From: Pirellulaceae bacterium
GTDB taxonomy: Bacteria; Planctomycetota; Planctomycetia; Pirellulales; Pirellulaceae
Direction of reading: 5' to 3'
NCBI GenBank assembly: GCA_023382975.1
Contig: JAHDXO010000001.1
Coordinates: 1-64,000, forward strand
DNA: 64,000 nt
Position numbers and translations under genes: made by a program. Every line of letters starts with the position of its first letter. Position 1 is the first letter of the stretch. A model generated the notes under the pieces. It was not told where the DNA came from. It saw nothing but the letters and a program-made list of their open reading frames with translations, and did not search any database. Of the stretch, positions 10,080-19,053 are shown piece after piece.

Positions 10080-10141
10080 GGTATGACGCTGTGCATCCAT
10101 CCGATCCGTGACATGAAACGTCTTTTTTCTGAGGAGCATCG

Positions 10142-11911
10142 ATGATGATTCGCTGTCGTTGGTACGCTGTGTTGTTGATTCTGCCTTTGCTGGCAGTTCT
10201 TCGGATTTCGGCTTCGGCTGCGGAGCCGGCCGCGTGGTCGCCCGCGGCAGCGGTTTCGCCGGACGCTTTCGTGGTGCTCGAGGTCCACAAGCCGCGGGCC
10301 GTCTTGGACCGGTTGTTCGACCCGCGGGTTGTCCAGGCGGTGACCTCGCACCCCGAGTACCAGCGTCGCCAGGCCCAGCAGGACTTTGCCCAGGCCAAGA
10401 ACCTGGTGCAGTATTTCGAGCAGCGGTTCAACACCGATCTGCACGGGCTGTTGGGCAAGCTGGCCGGTGGCGGCGTGACGCTGGCCGTCGGCCCGGATCA
10501 GCAAGCGTTGCTGATCGTCGAGGCCGAAGACGCGCAGGTGCTGAAGGATGTCCACGACTTCATACTGTTCATCGCGCGCAGCGAGGCGGAGAAGCAAGGT
10601 CAGCCGGATCGCGTTAAGTCCGCCGAATACCGCGGCGTGACCGGCTGGAGCGTGGCTCCCAAGGAAGCCCATGCGATCCTTGGCAACCGGCTGTTGCTGA
10701 CCAATCACCCGCAGTCTTTGATGGCCGCGGTCGACCGCATCCAGGATTCGAGCCAGCCGAATCTCGCCTCGCTGCCTCGCTACCAGCAGGCGCATCAGGC
10801 GTTCGCTCAGCCGCCGGTCGCGTCGGTCTTCGCCCGCATGGACGTGCTCAAGCAGTTGCCCAAGGTGCAAGCGGCCTTGGACCAGGAGAGCAACCCGCTG
10901 GCAACCCTGCTGCTGGCCCCGCTGATGCAGACGCTCCAGCATGCCGAGTGGCTGGCGATGGGACTGGACGTCGACGGGATGACGTTTTCGTTGCGTCTGG
11001 CCACCGATGGTCGGCCGGTCGACGCCTCCGAGCCGGCGGGATTTGCCCGCTCCGCAGAGCCGGCGGGCGGCGCCCTGCCGAACCTGAGCGTTCCCGGCCA
11101 GATCGCGGCGGTCAGCCTCTACCGCGACTTGCACCAATTCTACGCGGCCAAGGACGATCTGTTTCCTCAACGCACCTCGGGACTGATCTTCTTCGAGAAC
11201 ATGATGGGCATCTTTTTCACCGGCCGCGATTTGACCAACGAAGTCTTGGCCGAACTGACTCCGGAGGTGCGTCTGGTGGTCGCGGCGCAGCAGTACCCGG
11301 CCGAAGTCGGCACGCCTCAGCCGCAATTGCCGGGCTTCGCGCTGGTCGTCCGGATGCGTCGCCCGGAGAAGTTCTCGCTGGTCGCCGAAGAAGCGTGGCA
11401 GAAAGCGCTGGGGTTGATCAACTTCACCCGGGGCCAGCAGGCCGAACCCGGCCTGATTCTTGATCGCCCAACGCACGGCGACGTCAAGTACACAATGTCC
11501 TATTTCGCGCCCCCGGCCGAAGACGCCCGCGCGCCCAGCGACCTGCGATTCAACTTCCAACCCGTGCTGGCCATGCCCGGCGACTACCTGATCCTCAGTT
11601 CGACAGACGCCCTGGCCAAGGATTTGATGGACGCATTGAATCGCGAGGCCGATGCGGGGGCAGTCGCCCTGGCCGGCAAGCACTCGTTGGTCGAGCTGAA
11701 CGGAGATGCTCTGACCGCTCTATTGCAGGCGAACCGCGAAGCTTTGATCCGGCAGAACATGGTGGAGAAAGGCCACACACGGGAGCAGGCCGAAATCGAG
11801 ATCGGGATGCTGCTGACCATCGTTGACAGCATCGCGCATGTCAAGCTCGTGGCAGGCGACGAAGCCGCCAGACAACTGTCGATCGAACTGAAACTGAATA
11901 TCCAGCCTTAG
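10142..11911 (+). CDS. Exported protein of unknown function
   Basis: 589 residues beginning with a clear signal peptide (MMIRCRWYAVLLILPLLAVL, cleavage near SASAAEP). The start has GAGGAG 6 nt upstream. I recognise no catalytic motif; the segment SPDAFVVLEVHKPRAVLDRL and repeated alpha/beta stretches are like planctomycete exported proteins related to DUF3352, but this is weak. An Ala/Gly/Pro insertion (EPAGFARSAEPAGGALP, about residues 297-313) is encoded by a GC-rich repeat element. It lies between the ABC exporter and the DUF1800 gene, 25 bp from the latter, all on the plus strand. Confidence 0.75.
   Translation: MMIRCRWYAVLLILPLLAVLRISASAAEPAAWSPAAAVSPDAFVVLEVHKPRAVLDRLFDPRVVQAVTSHPEYQRRQAQQDFAQAKNLVQYFEQRFNTDLHGLLGKLAGGGVTLAVGPDQQALLIVEAEDAQVLKDVHDFILFIARSEAEKQGQPDRVKSAEYRGVTGWSVAPKEAHAILGNRLLLTNHPQSLMAAVDRIQDSSQPNLASLPRYQQAHQAFAQPPVASVFARMDVLKQLPKVQAALDQESNPLATLLLAPLMQTLQHAEWLAMGLDVDGMTFSLRLATDGRPVDASEPAGFARSAEPAGGALPNLSVPGQIAAVSLYRDLHQFYAAKDDLFPQRTSGLIFFENMMGIFFTGRDLTNEVLAELTPEVRLVVAAQQYPAEVGTPQPQLPGFALVVRMRRPEKFSLVAEEAWQKALGLINFTRGQQAEPGLILDRPTHGDVKYTMSYFAPPAEDARAPSDLRFNFQPVLAMPGDYLILSSTDALAKDLMDALNREADAGAVALAGKHSLVELNGDALTALLQANREALIRQNMVEKGHTREQAEIEIGMLLTIVDSIAHVKLVAGDEAARQLSIELKLNIQP
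11030..11067 (+). repeat. GC-rich repeat inserted in frame
   Basis: GAGCCGGCGGG occurs at 11030-11040 and 11057-11067, 27 bp apart, flanking an imperfect palindrome (CCCGC...GCGGG, 11046-11067). It is read as EPAGFARSAEPAGG in the host protein. Confidence 0.7.
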
Positions 11912-11936
11912 TCCCCTATCCTGGGAGAATCTCGCA

Positions 11937-13280
11937 ATGACACCGCAATCGGCTTGGGCGCCCTACGAACCCGATCCTCAGCGGCCCTGGGATCTGCGGC
12001 GGGCTGCGCATCTGCTGCGGCGGGCCGGTTTCGGAGCGGACTGGCCGGATCTGCAACAGGCGGTCGCCGACGGGCCGAGCAAGACCATCGACCGCCTGCT
12101 GGGTCCGCCGGAAGATCTGGCCGCATTCGATGCCGACTTCGACCAGTACGTTTCCGCGTCCGCCACGGGCGGTTCCACCGAGTCGTTGCGGGCTTGGTGG
12201 CTGCGGCGGATGATCGAAACGCCGTATCCGCTGCTCGAGAAAATGACCTTGTTCTGGCACGGCCATTTCGCCGTCAGCAACGTCGGGGTGAACAATGCCA
12301 CCTTGATGGCCCGGTCGATGCAGACGCTGCGCCGCGGCGCGCTGGGCAGTTACCGCTCGCTGCTCGGCGCCGTGATGAACGACCCGGCGCTGTACCTGTG
12401 CCTGCGGTCGGAGCGCAGCCGACGGTCGCAGCCGGCACCGAACGTCGCTCGGCAACTGCTGGCCGCCTTCGGAGTCGGGCCTGGCAACTTCGACGAACAA
12501 GACGTGACCGAAGCGGCGCGGGCCCTGACCGGCCGCTTCGTGCTGCGCAACGAACTGCGGTTTTTCGGCCACGAGTACGACGACGCGGAGAAGACGCTGC
12601 TGGGGCAGCGCGGGAAATGGGACGCCGACGACGCGGTACGCATCGTGGCGGACCACCCGGCCACGGCGGAGCAGGTGGTGCGGAAACTGTACGCTTGGTT
12701 GGTCTCGGAAAGCGACGATCCCGAGCCGCAGTTGCTGGCACCGCTGGTGGCCGATCTGCGCGAACACGACGACATCGGGCGAGTCGTCGAGACGATGCTG
12801 AGATCCAACCGATTCTTCGCGCCGGAAGCCTACCGGCGACGGATCAAGGGTCCGGTCGAACTGGCCGTGGGGCTGGCGCGAGCGATGGAGCAAACGGTGC
12901 CGACGGTGCGACTGGGCCAGCAGTTGGCCGAGTTGGGACAAGACTTATACCGACCGCCGACGTCCGCCGGTTTTCCTAGCGGGCGCGATTGGATCAACCA
13001 GGCGACCTTGATCGCCCGCTGGAACTTGGTGAGCGAGATGCTGGCCGCTTCGGGCAGCTTCGAAGGCCGCTTGAACCCGGCTGCCCTGGCTACGAAGCAC
13101 CAGCGGAATCAGCCCGAACAGGCCGCCCAGTGGCTGGCCGAGCTGCTGTTGGACGGCGACCTGCCCGAAACGGTCGGACGGCGCTGGCAGCAGCAACCGC
13201 CGACGGCGGCAGAGATGCCCAATACTTTGCGGCGACTGGCCATCGAACTGACTCAATTGCCCGAATACCAATTGGCGTGA
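11937..13280 (+). CDS. DUF1800 family protein
   Basis: 447 residues. The N-terminal RRAAHLLRRAGFG, the central LTLFWHGHF-type motif (MTLFWHGHFAVS) and ARQLLAAFGVGPGNFDEQDV followed by EAARALTG are the hallmarks of DUF1800. No signal peptide is visible. The family occurs almost always immediately upstream of a DUF1501 gene, as here (102 bp), and the pair is thought to function together, but the biochemical role is not known. Confidence 0.93.
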   Translation: MTPQSAWAPYEPDPQRPWDLRRAAHLLRRAGFGADWPDLQQAVADGPSKTIDRLLGPPEDLAAFDADFDQYVSASATGGSTESLRAWWLRRMIETPYPLLEKMTLFWHGHFAVSNVGVNNATLMARSMQTLRRGALGSYRSLLGAVMNDPALYLCLRSERSRRSQPAPNVARQLLAAFGVGPGNFDEQDVTEAARALTGRFVLRNELRFFGHEYDDAEKTLLGQRGKWDADDAVRIVADHPATAEQVVRKLYAWLVSESDDPEPQLLAPLVADLREHDDIGRVVETMLRSNRFFAPEAYRRRIKGPVELAVGLARAMEQTVPTVRLGQQLAELGQDLYRPPTSAGFPSGRDWINQATLIARWNLVSEMLAASGSFEGRLNPAALATKHQRNQPEQAAQWLAELLLDGDLPETVGRRWQQQPPTAAEMPNTLRRLAIELTQLPEYQLA

Positions 13281-13287
13281 TGCCCGC

Positions 13288-13351
13288 GCTGGAGTTCACG
13301 CTTCAGCGTGTCTGGGAAAAAGACAAGGCACGCTGAAGCGTGAACTCCAGC
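13288..13351. repeat. Perfect 23-bp inverted repeat (GGAGTTCACGCTTCAGCGTG family)
   Basis: Bases 13288-13310 and 13329-13351 are perfect reverse complements around an 18-nt loop rich in A. Related arms occur at 2330-2350 and 19428-19448. It lies in the gap between the DUF1800 and DUF1501 genes. Confidence 0.95.
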
Positions 13352-13382
13352 GAATACCATTCATTGATCGAGGAGCAAATGC

Positions 13383-14612
13383 ATGTCCCCCAACCGACGC
13401 GACTTTCTGAAGGCGGCCATGGGCGCCCCGGCGCTGGTGGTGCTGAGCCCCGCGATCCCGCCGCTGCTGCTGAGTGCAGCGCGGGCGTCCGCCGCGTTGC
13501 GGTCCGACCGACAATCGGTGCTAGTGGTCTTGCAGCTTTCCGGCGGCAACGATGGCTTGAACACGGTTGTTCCGGTCAGCGACGACCAGTACGGCCGCCA
13601 CCGCCGCACGCTGCGGATGACAGCGAGCGAAGTCTTGAAAATCGACGACGACTTGGGCTTCCACCCGGCGCTCGAGGGGATGTCGCGGATGTTTGCCGAG
13701 GGCCGGTTGAGTGTCGTCCAGGGCGTTGGCTACCCGGGCAACAACCGCGACCACGACGGGGCGATGCGCGACTGGCACACGGCCCGGCCCGGCGACAACG
13801 GCTGCGAATCCGGCTGGATGGGCCGAGCGGTCGACGCGGCCGTCGACGTCGACCGGCGCTCCACGCCTGGCGTCTTCGTCGGCCCGATTCCCAAGCCGCT
13901 CGGTATCACGGCGCCGCGTTCCGTGGTGCCCCACGTGCGCTCGCTGAAACAACTGACGATCGCCGATGAGGTCGCGGCGAGCGAATTTCCGACCGACGCG
14001 GCGCAAGCGGAAAACCCGCTGCTGGAACATGTGCGTCGCAGCGCGGTGGCGGCGCGATTGAGCAGTCAGCAGGTTCAGGCAGTACTACGAGCGTCGGGCG
14101 CCCGTGGAGGGTATCCCGATTTTCCGTTGGCGGGTCAGTTGAAACTGATCGCCGAACTGATCCGCGCCCAACTTGGCATCCGCATCTACTTCACCGAACT
14201 GGGCGGTGGCGGGATCGGTGGATTCGACAACCATGCCAACCAGCGCGACAACCACGCGGCCCTGCTCAGCCAATTGTCGGCGGCCGTTTCGGCGTTCTTC
14301 GACGATCTGGCGAGGGCCGGACTGGCCGAGCAGGTCGTGCTGACGACATTCTCCGAGTTCGGCCGCACGTTGACGGAGAACGGCCGCCGCGGCACCGATC
14401 ACGGAGCGGCGGCTCCGGTATTCTTGGCCGGCGGCCAACTGCGCGGCGGCCTGGTCGGCAGGCATCCGGATCTGACCGATCTGGACGGCGACGCTCCCAA
14501 GCCACACACCGACTTTCGCGGCTTGTACGCCACGCTGCTCGACCAATGGCTGGGCTTCGACAGCAAGCGGATTCTCGGCCAGCAGTTCGCTCCGCTCGAG
14601 ATCTTCGCGTAG
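13383..14612 (+). CDS. DUF1501 family protein, Tat-exported
   Basis: 409 residues with a twin-arginine signal (NRRDFLKAAMGAP) followed by a hydrophobic stretch to SAARASAA. Conserved features are VLVVLQLSGGNDGLNTVVPV near residue 45, GGFDNHANQRDNHAALL with the family's metal-like histidines, and TFSEFGRTLTENGRRGTDHG near residue 325. GAGGAG lies 9 nt before the ATG. It is a second, divergent DUF1501 in this window: this one belongs to the DUF1800-paired branch and the one at 935-2248 to the PSD1-paired branch. Confidence 0.93.
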   Translation: MSPNRRDFLKAAMGAPALVVLSPAIPPLLLSAARASAALRSDRQSVLVVLQLSGGNDGLNTVVPVSDDQYGRHRRTLRMTASEVLKIDDDLGFHPALEGMSRMFAEGRLSVVQGVGYPGNNRDHDGAMRDWHTARPGDNGCESGWMGRAVDAAVDVDRRSTPGVFVGPIPKPLGITAPRSVVPHVRSLKQLTIADEVAASEFPTDAAQAENPLLEHVRRSAVAARLSSQQVQAVLRASGARGGYPDFPLAGQLKLIAELIRAQLGIRIYFTELGGGGIGGFDNHANQRDNHAALLSQLSAAVSAFFDDLARAGLAEQVVLTTFSEFGRTLTENGRRGTDHGAAAPVFLAGGQLRGGLVGRHPDLTDLDGDAPKPHTDFRGLYATLLDQWLGFDSKRILGQQFAPLEIFA

Positions 14613-14835
14613 CCATCACAAACGAATGTCGGACCCGCGTTCGGCGCCCGCGGGCCATAAGGTAGAAATTTGCGCACCCCTTGCCGGCCGAACATGCGGT
14701 GCGGGCTGTGGCGGGTGGCTTGTCTCTGTTAGAATTCGCGACTCGCTCGACGCCGATTCACCGTTGACGAATCGCACGTGGGGACAGCACTTCACTGTTG
14801 GGATCAGATGCTCGCGCCGATTGACGAAACCGAAA

Positions 14836-15543
14836 ATGCCGAATCAGACACGAATTGTCGCTCCAGGCCCCGCTGCCCGTACCGTCCGCACCGCTGATGG
14901 GCAGATTTTGACCGCGCCGTCCAATTGGGAACTGTTGCCGCCTGGCGATGCGGCCCTCACCCGGCGAGTCAAAGCAGCCGGCCCGACGTGGACGGTCCAG
15001 GAGAAGAAGGGCCGCAAGACGTTCTCGCAGGGTGTCTTCGCACCAGCGGACCGGATCGCGGCGATCCGCGCCGAACTGGAAGCAGAACGTTCGACCGAGG
15101 CCTACGCGAAGCGTCGAGCCTGGGAGACGGCAAGACGCGACCGGAAGCAGACCGAGTACGTCGAAGATTTCCGCGGGGCGGTCCTGGCGTTCCTGGACTT
15201 CGCTGCCTGCTATGCCGACTTGGCCGACCAGCTTGCCGATGCCGTGGCGCGACATGCCACTCCGGTCGGCAGCGGCACGGTGGCCCGAACCGAACGGATA
15301 CCGATCGAGCGGCGTGCCGAATCGGCCGTGATCGCGTGGCTGCGGCACCAGACCACAGCCTACGACAACATGAAGATCCCGCGCGTCAAGGGTCGGCGAC
15401 GCGAAGTTCGTCGCATGTTAGCCGAGCAATCGAGGCGACTGCTCGAGAAGTACCGTGCCGGGCAGGCGGTGGATGCGAGCTGCCCGCTGAAACGGGCGTT
15501 GACCAGCGGCGGTACAACCTCCCCCGCGGTGGAGAACGGGTGA
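14836..15543 (+). CDS. DUF2293 family protein
   Basis: 235 residues. The C-terminal segment ([20 protein letters not shown] then [12 protein letters not shown]) matches DUF2293, a domain of unknown function with a conserved His...YD pattern. The N-terminal half is basic and rich in charged residues. The ATG at 14836 was preferred over the longer frame at 14626 because the extra 70 residues are unlike the family. Its stop is one base from the start of the YaiI gene, so the two are very likely cotranscribed. Confidence 0.8.
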   Translation: MPNQTRIVAPGPAARTVRTADGQILTAPSNWELLPPGDAALTRRVKAAGPTWTVQEKKGRKTFSQGVFAPADRIAAIRAELEAERSTEAYAKRRAWETARRDRKQTEYVEDFRGAVLAFLDFAACYADLADQLADAVARHATPVGSGTVARTERIPIERRAESAVIAWLRHQTTAYDNMKIPRVKGRRREVRRMLAEQSRRLLEKYRAGQAVDASCPLKRALTSGGTTSPAVENG

Positions 15544-15544
15544 C

Positions 15545-16018
15545 ATGCAAATCTGGGTCGATGCCGACGCATGTCCGGGCGAGATCAAGGAACTGCTGTA
15601 CCGCGCCGCCAAGCGTACACAGACCAAGGTGACGCTGGTCGCCAATCAGGCTCTGCGCACGCCCCGTTCCGAGTACATCGACAGCTTGCTGGTCCCTTCG
15701 GGCATGAACGTCGCCGACCGACGTATCGTCGAATCGGTTCAGCCCGGAGATCTCGTGATCACGGCCGACATCCCGCTGGCTGCCGAAGTGGTCGCTCGAG
15801 GCGGGCAGGCCCTCAATCCTCGCGGCGAATTGTACTCGGAGGCCAACGTGGGCGAACGGCTTGCTGTCCGGAATCTCGTTGACGAATTGCGCGGCGGCGG
15901 CCAGATTACCGGCGGACCGTCGAACTTCTCCGCCAAAGACCGACAGGCCTTTGCCAACCAACTCGACCGCTGGCTTACCGCGACGAAGGGTCGAGCGGAA
16001 ATCAATCCGCGGGCGTAA
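15545..16018 (+). CDS. YaiI/YqxD family protein (DUF188)
   Basis: 157 residues, full length for the family. [49 protein letters not shown] and [20 protein letters not shown] are the conserved blocks. DUF188 has a PIN-like fold with clustered acidic residues; a nuclease role is suspected but unproven. It follows DUF2293 with a one-base gap. Confidence 0.93.
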   Translation: MQIWVDADACPGEIKELLYRAAKRTQTKVTLVANQALRTPRSEYIDSLLVPSGMNVADRRIVESVQPGDLVITADIPLAAEVVARGGQALNPRGELYSEANVGERLAVRNLVDELRGGGQITGGPSNFSAKDRQAFANQLDRWLTATKGRAEINPRA

Positions 16019-16132
16019 GCTATCCTTCAAATGAGCCCGAAGAGCCGAGCTCAACGGTCTCTCTACGCAATCGTCCGACGGTTTGGCGGAAGGCGATGCG
16101 CGTCATGATTCGGACACTCGCAGTGGACCGCT

Positions 16133-18034
16133 ATGAATTCGACACTGGCCGACCGACAACCCGACGATGCTGATCTCGAACAACGCCTGACCGTCAAACT
16201 GCCCGCGGAATGGGCCTTTCCGCCCAGTTGGTTGGCTATCAGCACATTTTTTGGGCTGCTCTTCCTTTATTTCAACTGGATGCCCCTGTATCACAGCGAT
16301 CTTTGGGGGCACGTCTTATACGGCAACTGGATGCTGGAACATCGCCGGTTGCCCGCCGAGGATCCGTTTGTGCCGTTGGCGCAGGGGATTCCGATCACCG
16401 CGACCGCTTGGCTCAGCCAATTGATCCTTGCCGCGGTCGTGCGTCTTGCGGGCCCGGACGGGTTGTCGCATCTGTACGGGTTGAACATGCTGGCCGTCTT
16501 TGCCTTGCTCGGTCGTGTCTATTACTTGCAGACCGGCCGCGCGGATCTGGCAATCGGCGGCGTGATCCTGACCATGGCACTGTCGTGGGGACGCCTGGCG
16601 TTTATTCGGCCCGAGATATTCGGCTTGCTCGGGTTCTCGATCTTGTTGTACATGCTCGTCCGCAGCGTGCCGGAATCCATGCCGTTCAGCGACGAAGGCC
16701 GACTCGAAACAAACCGTTGGCGATGGCGCTGGTGGTTGGGAATTCCGGCCCTTTTTCTGGTTTGGTGCAATCTGCACGGTTCGTTCGCCGTGGGATTGGC
16801 TCTCTTGGCGTGCTGCACGTTGGGACGCTCCATCCAAGTGCTGTGGCAAGATGGTCGGCTGTGGACCGGGGCAGGAAAAGAAGCGAACCATCCCGTTCGT
16901 GACCAACTCAAACGGGAGCGTTCCGATGGCAGCGCTGCGGAACAAGCTTCCATTTTTCGTCGGTTCACGCTTCTGATGGATCCGCCTGCCCGTCGGTTGT
17001 GGCTGGGGACCGGTTTGGCGACGCTTGCCGCATTCATCAATCCGTACGGAGCGCAACTGCTGGTTTACACGGCCACGTTCTCGAACAACGTCAATCTGCG
17101 GTCGATTGGCGAGTGGTCTCGACTGGAGCTGTTTTCCGTCGTCGGCCTCCAGGTAGCGATCGGTTGGGCGTTGCTGGCAGCCGCGTTCTGGTTCGCCCGA
17201 CGCTGGCCGTCAGGGACATGCGTGGTGCTGCTGATCGTCTTCACGCTAGCCGTTGGCCGCCAGACACGGATGTTGAACTGGTTTGCCACCGTAGCCGTCT
17301 TGGTTCTTCTGCCGCAAGTGGCCGAGGGGCTGGCACGTCGACGCAAACGCAAGGATTCCGATTCCCGTAGCCGGATTCGAGAGAATTCGGAGTTATCGGA
17401 TGACCGCCCGGACTCGGAAGATCAAGCTCAGGGGACAGCCCAACCTGCGTCCGATGCTTCGACGCAATCCGACCAACCCGCCACCCAGCCGTCCAAGCCC
17501 AACTTCCGTTACACGCTTCTGACGGCGTTGGTGATCTGGGTCAGTTTCATCCTTTCGCCCTTGGGAATGGCCCTGGTAGCCAATCGGACTCGTCCGCCAG
17601 CACACCTGTACGACGAGAATACCCCGCTGGGCGTTACCATGTATCTTCGAGAGCATCCACCGCAAGGTCTGATCTTCAGTCCACAATCTTGGTCCGAGTG
17701 GTTTCTATGGCAAGGGCCCCCGGAGCTACACGTATTCCTCACCACAAACACGGTACATGTGGTTCCTCCGCGTATCTTCCATCAGTATCTGATGCTAAGT
17801 GAGGCGCACACCGATTGGGAGCGAATTCTTCGGGAGCATGACATCAGGACGGTGGTAATCGAGAAACGCTACCAACCCGCCCTGGCTCTTCAGTTGGCCA
17901 CGGACGCTGGTTGGCAGATCCAGTACGAAGACCATCTGGGCCTAGTGGCAACTCGTGTCTCGGTTCCTGATTCCGGGATACCAGTCGACACGGGGCGCCC
18001 GGCTTCCGTCCAGATTCTAACTCCTGACTCCTAG
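16133..18034 (+). CDS. Large multi-pass membrane protein, GT-C-like
   Basis: 633 residues with about ten hydrophobic segments. The first loop reads MPLYHSDLWGHVLYGNWMLE, in which an acidic residue follows the first membrane span, as in GT-C glycosyltransferases of the PMT/ArnT type; this makes a lipid-sugar-dependent transferase plausible but not proven. After the last central helix a polar loop (RRKRKDSDSRSRIRENSE onward, about residues 402-460) may be repeat-derived. A final helix is followed by a soluble domain with SPQSWSEWFLWQG and VVIEKRYQPAL. It is flanked by the YaiI and pilin genes; no function link is obvious. Confidence 0.7.
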   Translation: MNSTLADRQPDDADLEQRLTVKLPAEWAFPPSWLAISTFFGLLFLYFNWMPLYHSDLWGHVLYGNWMLEHRRLPAEDPFVPLAQGIPITATAWLSQLILAAVVRLAGPDGLSHLYGLNMLAVFALLGRVYYLQTGRADLAIGGVILTMALSWGRLAFIRPEIFGLLGFSILLYMLVRSVPESMPFSDEGRLETNRWRWRWWLGIPALFLVWCNLHGSFAVGLALLACCTLGRSIQVLWQDGRLWTGAGKEANHPVRDQLKRERSDGSAAEQASIFRRFTLLMDPPARRLWLGTGLATLAAFINPYGAQLLVYTATFSNNVNLRSIGEWSRLELFSVVGLQVAIGWALLAAAFWFARRWPSGTCVVLLIVFTLAVGRQTRMLNWFATVAVLVLLPQVAEGLARRRKRKDSDSRSRIRENSELSDDRPDSEDQAQGTAQPASDASTQSDQPATQPSKPNFRYTLLTALVIWVSFILSPLGMALVANRTRPPAHLYDENTPLGVTMYLREHPPQGLIFSPQSWSEWFLWQGPPELHVFLTTNTVHVVPPRIFHQYLMLSEAHTDWERILREHDIRTVVIEKRYQPALALQLATDAGWQIQYEDHLGLVATRVSVPDSGIPVDTGRPASVQILTPDS

Positions 18035-18414
18035 CTTCCAACCTCTCATCCTGCTTCTGCTCCCGTCCTCCTCAGCGCACACCAGGGTGGACGGAGTGCG
18101 CCAACCGTCATCGTGAGTTGACGGAAACGGACGCTTCGAAGCGGCTCTCGCTGACCCTTTTGCGCCTGCGTGGAAAAGAAATTCTTGACGTAAACGCTTG
18201 CGCCGCTTGCATCGGCGGAAATGCCCGTACCGAATTTGTCGTTCGTGCCGACTTTGGCACGTTTCCTGCTACTACTCGCAGTGTCAGATTCGCGGCCTGT
18301 GTTGATCGTTTCGGTTGGGGCGAATGTAAGGAAACATAGGGCCAAACAATCGTTGCTCGCTTGGTGGTTCAAGCAGCCAGATTTCTGTTTGTTTCTAGAT
18401 GAGGAGCTGTATCT
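18035..18414. other. Upstream region of the Tad locus
   Basis: 380 bp without a credible gene. It should contain the promoter of the pilin operon. A small stem CCGTCA...TGACGG lies near 18104-18123. The short frame at 18118-18339 has no family signal and the antisense frame 18046-18822 is a shadow. Confidence 0.55.
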
Positions 18415-18735
18415 ATGTTGCGTGCATTGTGGAATGACGAAGCTGGTTTCGTGATCACCAGCGAACTGTTGTTGATCGTGACCATCATGGTCATCGGTCT
18501 GATCGTCGGGATGGTCGTGGTCCGTGACGCGGTTGTTCAGGAACTGGGCGACGTGGCCGCAGCGATTGGTGCGTTGGACCAGAGTTACCAGTACAACGGC
18601 ACTACCGTCAGCTGTGTCACTCAGGCTGCGTTTACCGCCGGTGGGCAGTTCACTGACATCCGCGACGTCTGCGATCCCGAGCCGGACAACAGCCCCAACG
18701 GCGTGCTGATCACGCTGACCCCGGCTCCGGAATGA
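18415..18735 (+). CDS. Pilin-like protein 1 (Tad/Flp locus)
   Basis: 106 residues: a short basic/acidic leader (MLRALWNDEAG), then a hydrophobic helix FVITSELLLIVTIMVIGLIV with a Glu at position +6 from the likely Gly-Phe cleavage site, as expected for type IV/Flp prepilins, and a hydrophilic C-terminal part containing two cysteines (SCVTQ and DVCDP) that may form a disulphide. It is longer than classical Flp pilins (about 60 residues). GAGGAG lies 8 nt before the ATG. A close paralogue follows and CpaB, CpaF, TadB and TadC genes lie downstream, which supports a role as structural subunit of a Tad-type fibre. Confidence 0.75.
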   Translation: MLRALWNDEAGFVITSELLLIVTIMVIGLIVGMVVVRDAVVQELGDVAAAIGALDQSYQYNGTTVSCVTQAAFTAGGQFTDIRDVCDPEPDNSPNGVLITLTPAPE

Positions 18736-18762
18736 TCGTGTGAGTGGAACGGTTCGTTGCGT

Positions 18763-18846
18763 GACTGCGGCTGGCATGCCGCAGTCCGCGGCGGGCGCCG
18801 CCAGTGAACCGCTCGACCTCAATAGCGAGGAGCATCAAAGCTCCTC
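18763..18846 (+). other. Two hairpins between the twin pilin genes
   Basis: GACTGCGGC (18763-18771) pairs perfectly with GCCGCAGTC (18778-18786), and GAGGAGC (18827-18833) pairs with GCTCCTC (18840-18846). Neither is followed by a T-run. They could stabilise or partly terminate the message of the first pilin. The rest of the 318-bp gap shows no gene. Confidence 0.6.
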
Positions 18847-19053
18847 ACGGGCGGGATTCAGAGCGATCGCGAGTGGCCGTGACCGCCGTCGCACGCTCGG
18901 ATCGCGAAAACTCTTTCGGAACGATGACTCTTGGCACTCGGTGTGCATCTCTGAGCCGCACGTGTGGGCGGACTTCGCTCAGGGTGTAAGGGCTTCGGGG
19001 CAGGCAGCTCCGAATGCAGAGGCCAATCGTCGAGAAAGGGTGAATTCGTGTTG

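Noticed and set aside
10073-11683. 536-residue minus-strand frame
   Set aside because: Antisense shadow of the exported protein at 10142; Arg/Gln/His-rich, no domain.
18046-18822. 258-residue minus-strand frame over the first pilin
   Set aside because: The sense protein has a convincing prepilin helix and a paralogue; this frame has none.
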